From Polychytrium aggregatum (taxonomy: Eukaryota > Chytridiomycota > Chytridiomycetes > Polychytriales), in contig NW_026516257.1 in NCBI RefSeq assembly GCF_025602895.1, positions 124,001 through 188,000 on the forward strand: a stretch of DNA of 64,000 nucleotides. Direction: 5' to 3'. Under the pieces are notes generated by a model, which was given only the letters and a program-made list of their open reading frames with translations, made no database searches and had not been told where the DNA came from. Shown here one piece after another: positions 1 to 11,200 of the stretch. Positions within the stretch are counted from its first letter, which is position 1. The number at the start of each line of letters is the position of its first letter. A program made the position numbers and the translations under genes.

Positions 1-62
1 GGTGTGGTATGGGCGGTGTGGTATGGGCAATGTGGTATGAACGGTGTGGCATGGGTGGCATG
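1..62. repeat. 14-bp degenerate tandem repeat at window edge
   Basis: Four copies of a 14-bp unit (first copy ggtgtggtatgggc, second identical, third and fourth diverged) run from base 1, so the array probably continues outside the window. No gene overlaps it. Confidence 0.75.
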
Positions 63-550
63 GTTCATGGAGTACTGAATGTGTGATATGGACCATGGGC
101 TGGTGCATTAGAACCCAGCCCACAGATCGTCGCTACATTCTATATCCACTACTCCAATACTCCAAATCCCCTCCTCGATCCAAAAATCTATATACGCTCT
201 CTCTGACAAGAGATGGCGCCGTTCGAAATGAACACGGCCGCAGGAGAAGAGAGCAGATGTATGGTTGCATGGTTGCGGGCTGGTGGAAGGAGCAGGCAAC
301 GATCACACGCGCAGGGCGCACAGAAGCCCCAGCCCAGATGCCAAGGGAGGTCTGGTGCCCAGGGAGGATGCGCATACAGTATCGACCAAGATTGCGCAGA
401 GGGCCAGGCGGGGAATGCCAAGGATTGGGCTGAGCGTTGTGCAGCTCTGAGGGGGGAAGACAGAGCTCAAGTTCGAGGGCGGGAATACCTCAGTGGGCGA
501 TATGGACAGAGAGCGGTTGCACTGGCGATCCAGCGTCAGCGACCGAGTAA

Positions 551-605
551 CGACATGGTAACGACATGGTAACGACATGGTAACGACATGGTAGCGACAT
601 GGTAA
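551..605. repeat. 11-bp tandem array (cgacatggtaa)x5
   Basis: Five head-to-tail 11-bp copies; only the fourth differs, by one base. It sits in non-coding DNA. Confidence 0.9.
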
Positions 606-1578
606 CGCTCCCTGCACCCTCCCCGGCATCGACACCACCACCATCGACACCACCACCACCACCATCGCCATCGACACCGTGGGCATTGTCGACGCCATCG
701 GCGGCGCTGGCACCGGCTCCAGTCGTCGCCACCCATGCGCAGCTGGGCTTGCCTCCCCCGCCGCCGCCCCCCCAGCCAGCCGAGGAGGATGGCACCCCGG
801 CCGCCTTACGTCAGCGCACCGACAAGGCCCACGGCCGGCCAATGGCGACGGCGCCGGGGCGAGGACCCCCGGCCAACCAGAGCGCACGGACGAACAAGCC
901 CTGAGGGCTGATGCGGACAAGCAACCAACGGGAAGCGCCCGCTGGCTGGCCAGAGGCCGGGATCGACATGGAGAAAAAAAAGCGGGTGGGCGCATGCAGC
1001 TGGACATGGCCTTGCGCTTTGTGTGGCGGTTGTTTGCATTTGCATTTGCATTTGCGTTTGGGAGTGGGATGGGCGATTGTATTGCGATTGTTTTGTTTGG
1101 GGGGCGGAGAGTGGCTGTGATGTGTGTTAATGGCTGCTGATGTTGTTAACGGTGATGGATATTGTTCATAGATCGGTGCTGTTAACACTGTCGGTATTGC
1201 TCGCAGTGCCCGTGTCGTTAACGGCTGTCCATGTTGTTAAGACACCCGTGCTTTAACATTAACGCCATCGCATCCATCGCACCCATCGCATGCATCGCTG
1301 CCCTCCCCCACGCCCGCCAGTGCTGCTGCTGCTGCCGTGGAATGTGCTTCGGCTCGCTGGGCGGGTGCAGCCATGGTCATCCTTGCCGCCCCATCCACGC
1401 CTTTGCCCCCCCGTGCGCACCAGTTCGGGCTTGCTCCTGTCGCCTTGTTGCGCTCTGCGGCGCTGTGCCCTTTACTGCGACAGCGCCGGCCTTGCGTGTG
1501 AGAGTTGCTCAACTCAAAGCTTGGCTCCGTCGTGGGTCCCAGGCAATCCTGACCCGGCTGCCGAAGCCCGGCCCAGCC

Positions 1579-1724
1579 TATAAAGCCCCATGCCGCGCCC
1601 GTCGCCTCCTGCTGTGCTCCATCTGCTGTGCTCCATCGCCATCCGCGCACACCAAGCACCTATCGCATCCCCCCATTCTCTGTCCGTCCGGGCTATATTA
1701 TCGCCCACTTTTGCATATATATAT
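1579..1724 (+). promoter_or_regulatory. Candidate TATA elements for the zinc-finger gene
   Basis: TATAAA at 1579-1584, TATATTA at 1694-1700 and TATATATA at about 1716-1724 lie 120-270 bp upstream of the ATG at 1847. The downstream leader is pyrimidine-rich. Which of them is used cannot be told from sequence. Confidence 0.4.
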
Positions 1725-1846
1725 CCACCGTCCGTCGAGCACTCGCCCGCATCTCTCTCTCTCTCCAACCCTCTCGCTCCTCACATTCGCATCCAGCCCC
1801 GATCGCGCCACCCCCACGCTCCTCCTCCCATACGCATCCTTCTATC

Positions 1847-2725
1847 ATGAGCCGAATCCGAATCACCGATCTGGTCAACACCGATGGCTCGCTTGCCCAC
1901 CAGGCCTGCCCTTCTGCCTGCTCGCCCCAGTCGGCCTATGGCCACCCCAGCGACCATTCGCCCGCACACTCGCCCTCGCACTCGCCCTCGCGATCCTATG
2001 ATGCCTCCGATGCCTTCCATGGCTTCTCGCTGCCTTCCTATCACTCGCTGCTCACCCCACTGCACAACCAGAAGCATCACTACCCGGTCTCGTCCTCTTC
2101 CGCGGCCCTGCTCCATGCGCCTGTCTCGCCGCCGCCTTCCCGCGATGTCTCGCCCATGTATCCAAAGTCGCCCTCGTTCCCTAAGTTCAGCATGGACTCG
2201 GTCTACTCTTCCCTCGATTCACCCATGTCCTCGCCGCAGCTCTCGCGCGATAGCGCCACGACCTTCAAGCACCATCACCACCACCACCACCGCTCAAGTT
2301 CCCTCGATCCGTTCGAGGCCGATGCCGATCTCTCCTCTAGCTCTGGCTCGCTCAAGGCCCCTCGCGAGTTTGCCTGCAACTTTGAGGGCTGCAATGCCAC
2401 CTTCACCCGCCGCCAGAACCTGCGCTCGCACCAGAGCTGCCACTCTAACGTGCGATCGCACGCCTGCACCGAGTGCAACGCCCTCTTCCGCCGCAAGCAA
2501 GAGCTCCTCCGCCACATGCGTTCCGTCCATGGCGGCGAGGATGCCAAGGCCTGGGGCTGCCCGAGCTGCGGCAAGCACTTTGCTCGTGCCGATGCCCTGC
2601 GAAAGCACCTCTACTGCGAGAAGAGCCGCCAAGTGAGCTGCTCCGTCGGCCTCTCCGACCATGAGATTGCCCAGCTGATCCACTCTGCCTCTGTGACTGC
2701 AAAGTCCTATCAGCTGCTACACTAA
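1847..2725 (+). CDS. C2H2 zinc-finger transcription factor
   Basis: Single-exon gene of 292 aa, probably a nuclear DNA-binding regulator. The first 170 residues are Ser/Pro/His-rich and disordered, with repeated HSPSHSPSRS-type motifs and a run of seven histidines. Three adjacent fingers follow at about residues 177-260: C-x4-C-x12-H-x3-H, then C-x2-C-x12-H-x4-H, then an atypical C-x2-C-x12-H-x3-C whose last ligand is Cys. The Ser-rich head with a C-terminal finger cluster resembles fungal Crz1/Msn2-type regulators, but I cannot assign an orthologue. The frame is open further upstream; I chose ATG 1847 because it starts just after the pyrimidine-rich leader and TATA sites, and the upstream frame looks like untranslated sequence. 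No target genes can be inferred. Confidence 0.85.
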   Translation: MSRIRITDLVNTDGSLAHQACPSACSPQSAYGHPSDHSPAHSPSHSPSRSYDASDAFHGFSLPSYHSLLTPLHNQKHHYPVSSSSAALLHAPVSPPPSRDVSPMYPKSPSFPKFSMDSVYSSLDSPMSSPQLSRDSATTFKHHHHHHHRSSSLDPFEADADLSSSSGSLKAPREFACNFEGCNATFTRRQNLRSHQSCHSNVRSHACTECNALFRRKQELLRHMRSVHGGEDAKAWGCPSCGKHFARADALRKHLYCEKSRQVSCSVGLSDHEIAQLIHSASVTAKSYQLLH

Positions 2726-5477
2726 GAGAGTCTGCCGCCGGCCTGCTTATCTATCGCGGCTGCTCGCCCATCCTCTCTTTCTTTTTGGCATCCTCATGTA
2801 CGCTGCTTGCTTAGAGCCCGAGGCTGTAGTTGTCTCGGCCGTCCTCTCCCCCCCCCATATCCCCCACCCTTCTCCGCATCATAGAGCTTGTTTGTTGATC
2901 CTCATCGCCAGATTGGACCCGTTCATGGAGTTTAGTTTTTGCTTCTGTTCTTTATCGCCGCCTTTGATTTTGATCGTCGCTCAACCCACCTATCCCCACC
3001 CCCACACTGCATGTACATTTGTTGATCTTTCCCATCATCATCTTGAAGACCCCCCCCTCTCATACGTGCTTCAGATGTAATCCGTTATTTAACTCGTGGT
3101 GTATAGCCTAGCCCATGCACAGATTCCCCTCTCCTCTTGTAATTGTCGGAGTGCATGGTCGCTGCAATATATCTAATTGCTCGCATACGACAGACCTTCA
3201 TTTTCATGCGAGCGTTGTGGGACTCTTCATCCATACATCCATACATTCATCCGTCCTCTGCGCAGACGCATCACTACTCATACTCCCTGTCGTCGCTCCC
3301 GCCTCGGTTTCGATCCAGATCTGGATCTGGATCCGCGTCTCCCACGCCCAGCAGCCGTATCTCATGCCCACCGCCAACTCTAACAGGCCCCAAAACTGTA
3401 TTGGTCGTGCCATCCCATGGCTGGACATGGTGATTGTGTCGCGCAAAGTTTATTCAGTCCATGCATGATGTCGCCTGGAGCTTGGCCTCGATGGCGCCGT
3501 TTTGGGTTTGGAGAGACCTGGTAAGGTTGGCGTGGCTGGTGAGGAGACGCCAAGGTTGCCGAGCCAGGGGCCAGATCAGGCGGAGATGTATGTGCGACTG
3601 GGCTTGTATGATCTGGCGGATGCATGATATGGCAGATGTATGGTCTGGCAGATGTACGATCTGGGTCGTCGCTTCAATCCCAGAACGCATTGGTATCCCC
3701 CTCTCGCATCCTGGCCAGTCGCCCCCCCCCGTCATCCCATAGCCTCCGATGGGCTTGATCTGACTCGGCCATCCCGTCCTCGTCTACCCATGGCACTGTC
3801 CACGTCCCCCCTCTCCTCCATTCATCAGCCGCATCGGCCCCCCCCCAATCATCCTCATCCATCTGTCCATCTTCCCGCATGCACCCACGGCTCGCTGCCT
3901 TGGCGCAGAGGCATTCCCCACACCCACCGCGCCGCCGCAGCCCGGCACTGGCTTTCCCACCGCATGCTCTCGCCTCGGATTCGAAACCAGTCTTTGTCTG
4001 CAGATGCCAAGGGCGGCCGTGACTGGCTGCAAATGCCCAGCGCTTCCTTGCTGCTGGTCCTGCCTCTGGCCAGCCTTGGCGGCTCCGCGGGCTCCCGCCG
4101 TGGCTGCGTCCTGCTGCCGCCGGTGCCCAGATCGCAGCCGTGGGAATCGCTGTCGGCCCGCTCGTCCCCACACCTCGACACAGGAGGCACACCAGCAGAC
4201 AGAATGGACCCACACATGCGTCGCACACGCATCAGCCTCCGTTGCGCTGTCTTGGTCGCGAGGGCAAGGCGGTGCCCCAGGGCCTTGCTGCGAGACAGCG
4301 GGCTTGCCGCGCCGGGCTGTGTGGAGCGATCCATGCTGACAGTGCGGCTTGCTGGGCCGACCCCACATGCAGCACCAAGGCAAGGGCGGGCTGGAGGTGG
4401 CGCAACCCGGGCCCGCTGGACCTTGTGCTTCCCCCCGACGCGCGCTGCACCAGCCCCCGCGTTGTTCCCCGTGGGCGACGCCCCCGCGCCGATACACTCG
4501 CTGTTGCACCGGCCGATGCGCCACTCGCCGCGCCCCCTTTCTGCCTCTGCTCCGCGAAGCTCGCTGACATACCCGCTTTCGCCGTTGCCGCGCGGCAGGG
4601 TCACCTGTCGGTTGTGCCGCCATCAGCCCACCGAGCGGCGCGCCATCTCCATGGCCATGGCCATACCCGTGCTCTTCCACTGTCGACTCTGTCCATGTCG
4701 TCGATATTGTCCATGTCACCAGCTCTGTCCATGTCATCGATGTTGCCATGTCACCAGCTCTGTCCATGTCATCAGCTCTGTCCCCAATCCAATGCAACCC
4801 AGCGCAATCTTGGACACACCTTATCTGCTAACCAAGATGGCTCCGCCCAGTATGGACATGGCGCACTCCCACCTCCGTTCCACATGCCTGCCAACCTCCC
4901 TGTCGGCTCTCCAGCCGCCGCGCCTCGGCACACCACCTGATTCTCCTCGTCTCCCCCTCCTTTTCTCTTCATCAGCCGCCTCCCCTCCCCGTCTCTGATC
5001 CACTCGCCTTGTTCCATGCTGTGCCCCCTCGATGTCCACATGGTTACATTCTTTCCTCTTGTTCATGCGCCATCTGCACCAAGCTCTCCTCTCTCCCTCC
5101 CCTCCAGTCTCTTTTTTCTTTTCCTTTCCGTTCCATTCGCCTCTCCTGCGGTTCGACATGGCCCATCGTCATGGTACATCGGCGTGGCTCACCATCATGG
5201 CCCATCAGCGTCCTGCCATCGACACGCCACCAAGCCCATTCCCGTTCAATCGCGCGATCGGTGCCCCCGATTGGCACATACCCTCTGCACCACCAGTCGC
5301 CCTCGGCAGATATGCCACAGCAGGGTGCCACCTGTCTTCGCCATCTCCATCGTGCCACTCGCTCCTTTGCATATGTTACTCTATTATGATTGAGCATTCC
5401 GTCATTGATGTACACTCCCTCTCTCCCCCTCCCTCTCGGCATTCGCCATTCGACGCACATTTCCCGCACCCGCGACC
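2726..5477. other. Intergenic, no gene supported
   Basis: About 2.75 kb between the zinc-finger gene and QTRT1. The longest open frame (3640-4998, 452 codons) is Pro/Arg/Ser/Leu-rich, has antisense frames of similar length and shows no domain, so I treat it as a GC-content artefact. The stretch has pyrimidine-rich tracts and an imperfect repeat around 4680-4785. Confidence 0.55.
4680..4788. repeat. Imperfect tandem repeat of ctctgtccatgtcatc type
   Basis: A unit of about 18-27 bp built on ctctgtccatgtc recurs at least four times with substitutions and length changes. Non-coding. Confidence 0.6.
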
Positions 5478-7633
5478 TCAGATCAGCTCGATATCGACGC
5501 TCTTCAGCGCATTCACGATCCAGACGGGATATCCCTCGTCGGTGAGTTTCTTGCCAGGATCGGAGGGGTTTGTATCCTCCTCATCGTCGCTGTTTCGGCC
5601 TCGGCCTCCTGTCCCTCCGATCTTGCGGGCGCCCTCGGTGTGTCGGTTTTTGTAATAGTTCCACATGAACGTCCGCACAAACTCGGGGAACTGGTCGTTC
5701 TGGATGCTCTTGCGAATGTCCGTCATGAGCTTCATCTGGAAGTAGATGTTGTGGCTGCTGATGAGGTGGCAGGCCGTCGTTTCGTGCCCCGCCATCAGTC
5801 GGTTGATGTAGCTGCGGCTGTAGTTCCGGCAGGTCGGGCACTCGCACTCCGGGTCGATGGGACCAAAGTCGTCCGCAAAGTACTTGGCCGTTCGGAGGTT
5901 GAGGGTGCCTCGTCTCGTCAGGGCGTTGCCGAACCGCTGGAAAGAGGGGCGAGGCGCCGGGTACGTTCGTTCCGTCGGGTGGAGATGGCAGAGTATAGGC
6001 AGTCGCGGAGAAGAGCAAGGAAGGAGCCAAAGTGGTCAGTCCAGAGCCAGTCGCTGCTCAGCGGGGAGAGCGCAGAGAAGTAAATCGACCGACGCATTAC
6101 ATCGCAATGCCATCTCGAGCAACCCAGCTCTCGCTTCCCGCCCGCCATTGACTGCGATGCTCACCGCTGTTCTTGTCGGGAAGACTGGTTTGCACAATCC
6201 AGTCCAATCCAATCCAGTCAGTCCATGTCAAGACGGTCAGTATCGATGAGTCTTGTCCACAGTCAAGCCATGCTCAGCAACGCATATCGAGCCCGTCCAC
6301 ACATCCTGGCGACATCAACAAGCGAGCCTCGAATCCTCGACCAAAGATTGCGCATTTCCCTCCATCCTTCCGACACTGCCATCGCTGCTGGCCTCCCTCC
6401 TGTTAGCCGCAGCTGTCAACATGATCTTGACCCCCATTCCATCCCATTCGATAACGTTCCGACAACCCATTCTGCTTCTGCTTCCTCCTCCCTCCTCCTC
6501 CTACAACCGATGCTTACCGCAGTCGTACATGTCCACGCCAAGCGCCGAGCACACGACGAGATCCTCGGCATATCCGACTCCCATGCAGTACCGGGGCTTG
6601 TCTTTCGGCAGCAAGTCCGTGCAGAGCGAGACGCTGTTCGGGGGGGGGCCGTGGTTGGATGTCGGGAATAAGCAGTTCAAAATCGAGAATAAGCAGTTCA
6701 AAATCGGGGCACGAGCAAATGGGTGTGTTTAAAATCAGCGCAGAGTCTCAGTGACGAGAGGGCATCTTGCTTGTGAGAGATGGGTGCTTGACCCCCCCCC
6801 TCCAAAATAGCGCTTTTGTCCTCTCGATCACCCCTCTGACATCATGTCTCCTCCATCCCTGTCTCCTCCATCCCTGCCCTTGCTCCGCAGACTTACATTC
6901 TCCAGAACGAATCCTTAGACTCGCCGCCGGACAGACCGCCAATCGCATATCCAGGGCAGTTTCGCTTGACCATCTCCTCGACGCAAATCTCGCGGAGCCG
7001 CGGGTCCAGACCGCCCTGGATGATCGGAAACAGGTTCTGCGACTCGATCTTGCCGTGGGCAGCGATGCAGCGATCGAGCCAGCGGATGCTTCTCCACATG
7101 GCTTCCTCGACACGCGGACCCGTCGTCAGGGACGAGACGACATCGTCCAGCTGCATCATGATGTCCGCGCCGATCGCATTTTGGATCTGGATCGAGTGTT
7201 CCGGCGTCAGGAGCGTCGGCGTGACGCCATCAAAGGGCGAGATGAAGTTGACGCCGTCCTCGCTGATGTTGCAGAGCTTGAGGAGCGACACCATCTGGAA
7301 GCCGCCAGAGTCCGTCAGGAGCCCGCGCTCCCACTTCATAAACTCGTGCAGGCCCCCGTACTCGTTCATGAGATCCTTGCCGGGCTGCAGCTCCAGGTGG
7401 TAGGTGTTGCCCAGGATCACCTGGCAGTCGAGTTCCAGGAGCTGCTGCGTCGTCAGTCCCTTCATCACCGCCGACGTGGCCACGGGCATGAACATGGGCG
7501 TGTGCGCCGTGAAGTGCGGCAACTTCATGTGCGAGTATCGGGCCTTGCTGGTGCTGCATTCGGCCTGGATGGTGAACTCGAGCGGCCACTTGCGCGGCGC
7601 CGTTTGCTCGGGGGTTGGGATCTGGGCGGCCAT
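5478..7633 (-). CDS. QTRT1: Queuine tRNA-ribosyltransferase catalytic subunit
   Basis: Exchanges guanine 34 of GUN-anticodon tRNAs for queuine; eukaryotic enzymes pair with QTRT2. Exons from the start: 7633-6897, 6633-6518, 6184-6165 (20 nt) and 5936-5478, giving 443 aa. The first exon has the substrate-binding DSGGFQ motif, QLDDVV and the GGLSGGE loop. The nucleophile Asp of DMYDC ends exon 2, and the conserved VFPTRTA that follows is carried mainly by the microexon. The last exon has the zinc site C-x-C-x2-C with a downstream His ([10 protein letters not shown], then SSHN). Leaving out the microexon shifts the frame and removes PTR. The frame is open upstream of ATG 7633, so a longer N-terminus, for example for mitochondria, is possible. 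Baker's yeast lacks this gene. Confidence 0.93.
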
Positions 7634-8293
7634 GGCTGAGAAGTTTGCTGGCGAGACAGCTCGGCGGCGGCGAGATCGGAAGTGCGGAAGGGTCGCAGAG
7701 TGCGGGAGTGTCGCTGGCAGGCGGGCGCTGGACGGGACAAGCTGGTAAGCGGCTCTGGCGACCAAGATCATGCAATCCAGCGGCTGGATCGGTGTGCGGG
7801 GGAGGGCAGAGGGCCTTGATCGATCGATCGATCGGTCGGTTGGGACAAGAAGGGCAGGGCAAAAAATGCCAGCGATTGGCCAGGCGGAACACTTGCCCAA
7901 AAACGGACAACCAGGTTTGTCGCCGCAACGTGACCACGGGCAGACGGGCGAGCAGGTGGCTGCTTTCTCTGGATCTGCATGCATGCATGTCCACCATGCC
8001 CAAACAGTCCACGGAGCCACCCAAAGGTCGAATCGATATTTTCACCCAGGACTGTGCCCCTTCCCACACCATCAACGCGCAGGATTGGACTGTGAAGGAA
8101 CACAAATGGATACTGTCATGTTTCGGTATGAACAAGCTGTAGAAGATGGAGTAGAAAAAAGCATTGGGTGTCGTGTGGGAGCGGGAGCCACGATTCGGTT
8201 CCATCCCATCTCATCCGATCCCATCGCAAGCACCCGGGGATCTCGAAAAGAAATGGCGGTTGGCTTTGCAGTGGCCGAGTCGCAGGAAGTCGA
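7634..8293. other. QTRT1 upstream region and RhoGEF 3' flank
   Basis: About 660 bp with no convincing gene. It holds a short gatc tetranucleotide run near 7817-7837 and presumably the QTRT1 promoter. Confidence 0.5.
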
Positions 8294-11200
8294 CTACTTT
8301 TTGAACCGATCGAACGCCTGTCCAACCACTTCGACAAAGCGGTCCCGCTCGGCGACTTGGGAGAAGCGCACGTAGTATGCTTGCTGGCGAGCGTGAGTGG
8401 GGCTGGATCCATCGGGGTGCCGCCGACCGGGATCGCTGCTGCTTCCGGGCGGGCTTGTCACGTTCTCGGCGACGGAGGATGAAGCGTTGCGATTCAAGAA
8501 ACTGGACAGGCCAAACTTGGAGGTCGAGTTGGCCCGCCGGTCGGACGCTGGCGCCGGAGGCGGCGGCTCGGATACCAGGCGTGTCTGCCATTGGAGAACG
8601 CAATTGTCGTCACCCTCTGGCGAGGCAGTGGCGAGATCAACAGGTGGTTAGCAGGGGATGGTGCATTTCGCCAATGTCCTGCGCCGCGCACAAGGGCCGT
8701 TTGTTTTCTTGATCCCCAAGAGGCACGCCGGATGTGCGAGTCCACTTACTGAAGTAGATCGGCAGCTCGTTCGCGATGCTCTTGAAGTCGATCTTTTCCA
8801 CCAGCTCGTACTTCCATCGATCGCCCTTGATCATGGAGCGCCTGTCGACTGTGATGAGGATACAGTCCGTAAACAGGAAGATTGTCATGATGCGAGTACG
8901 CTGGATGTCGTCCAGGACTTGGAACTCATCAATATACGACCGCTGCGAAAAGGACACCAGGTCGGCCTGCGCAGATATGTGCCAAGAGAAGCGGGTCAGC
9001 GCGCATTTGATCCAATGCATCGGCTTGTACCTGCGCGTCATGGCGGCAGGCCACGCCAAGATACCTACCGGGCAGTTCTTGACCGTCTGCTGAACCTTGA
9101 ACATCTTGTACACATTCTCTTCCTCACGCTGGGCCGTGTTCAGCAAATATCCGATCTGGAAAATATACTCTGCGGTGCCGTTGATTCTGAAGCCGTCGTC
9201 GGGTCAGTCGTTAGTTGGAGTTGGGATGCGATACATGTGGTGCTGGCTTGCAAGTTGCCTCGCACAGGAGAAGGCGAGACACAAAGCCGATACACGATGC
9301 GCCAAGAAAGCAGCAATCCATCACCCATCGTTCCATCGTTCTATCGAGCTGTCTTGAAAACGCCGCTGTTGTGTGCCTACCTTTCCCACTGGATATCGCT
9401 ACGATCGCAGCACTTGCCGAGCCCTGACGAAGCAACCAGGGTGCCCCCACCATTCGCCATGGTTAGTATGTGGCTGTCGAGCGAGAGTGAAGGTGCCATC
9501 CAGCGTCCTCGCATTAATACGCATGTCCTTTGTTTGGGCGTCCCTCGCTTCCACTTACGATCCAGCAGCAACCAATAACTCGACATTCTCTGGATTGGCA
9601 GATGCAGGAACTGGTGGATATCCTGTCGTCGACACTCTGGCATCCGCTGGATCTCTTCGAGGAGGTTGCTAAAGGCTTCGTTCTTGTCCTCCATTTCGCG
9701 CAGCAGTCTCTTGGCACCCGAGAACTTTTTCACATAGATGATGTAGATTTTCCAGCGCTCGATCTGTGAATCATTTCGTGTCGCGGATGAGCGTGGCGGC
9801 AACGTCGTTGGGGCGCGGGTAAGCGAGCCGCCATGGCCAAGCGGGTTTGCCGTGCGCCAAAGAATCGGCCCTGCAAAAAGCCTATCCCATGCACAAGAGA
9901 CGTGCACAAGAGACGTGCACGAGAGACGTGCACGAGATACACCTCGGCGAACGCCGACATCGTCGATTCGATGTTGGAATGCCATCCGCACCTGTTCCAG
10001 GAAGCACGCGGTAATGCCATAGGGCTCTTCTTCAAAGCGCTTGAGGGCTTCGCAAAACTGGGTGTAGAGGTCGCAGCTAAGGCGGTAGAGGTCGGGAATA
10101 ACTCCAAAGATGGTATCGATGTCGATGGGTTTCAGCAAGCCCGAGTCTCGCAGACGATCGCGGTACAGCTGCAACGAGGGAGAAGGCGGAGAAGACCCGT
10201 GTCGGGATCGTGCGCGTCGTGAGTAAGAGCATGGATGTCTCTTTTGCGCAAACAAGTGGCATCCCCGCGCATGGGGTCTGGTTTTGGGATGCAGAGGGTC
10301 CGCTGCTCAGACAGACTTACATCCAGCAGCGTTTTGAGTCCGTTTCGGTAGTTTCTTTCGGTGTCGACCAGTTCGATGACGACCCGGGATGATTTTTGCT
10401 TCAGCTCGTCCGTGTGGTGCATCTGCATATACTCCAGTTCCTTTCGCAGCTTTTGCGGAAGCTCGTCCGATGACAGTGCGACCTTGATGTCGCTTCGCTG
10501 ACTGGTAGAGCGCCGCAACGTCTCCTTGCCCTTTCCAAGCGTCGGGGCCGGGACAATGTCGACTTCTGTGTCTGGTTCAGGAGTATAGCTTCGGAGAACG
10601 GTCAGGGGCTGGATCGCAACGGGAGACGAAAACTGACTCGCTGCAGCAGAGCTTGTTGCCTCCGGTTGGATGCGCGTGGGCACCTCGGGCATGTTGTCGT
10701 CCTCGGCGGGGTTGGAAGGGTCCACCGGTCCTCGTTGGACCACAGCAGCTTCCCTGTGGTGACGCAAGTATTAATGAAAAACAGCGAGGCTCTTCGACGC
10801 ACGTGCGGTTGGCCAGTTGGCACCGGGCCAGCGGGCTGTTGAACAGTGGGACCAATGGGAGCTCCCACCTCATCTTGGCTTCTTGGACAGCGCGGTCGAC
10901 TTGGTAGTGGGACATGTTCTGGGTCAGCTTGCGGACGAGGTCGACAATCTGAAAGCGGCAACCAGCGAGTGCACGAACATCGGGGCAGGTGAGCATCATG
11001 GATTTTGACTGGGCCGAAAGAATGGGGGCTCGCTCTCTGATGCAGCTCGGCTTCGGTCCCCAATGAACGCTATTCACGCCGGATTCATTCAAAGTGGCAA
11101 GCAGCAGGCGGCAGGCTCCTGACGCGCAAGCAACGTGCACTCAGCGAGCTTGCCCATGTCCATGCACTCACCAGCTTCGATGGCACCTCCTTGCCCTCGG

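Larger units (their letters stand above)
63..1846. other. No gene supported; repeat-bearing 5' flank
   Basis: Open frames here (for example 303-1007 minus and 1231-2001 plus) are low-complexity products of GC-rich DNA with no recognisable domain. The stretch holds an 11-bp array (551-605), a short run of tttgca hexamers (about 1034-1060) and, near its right end, TATA-like sites for the zinc-finger gene. Confidence 0.6.

Noticed and set aside
3640-4998. 452-codon open frame on the plus strand
   Set aside because: Composition is Pro/Arg/Ser/Leu-rich without domains, and overlapping antisense frames are nearly as long. This is typical of GC-rich non-coding DNA here.
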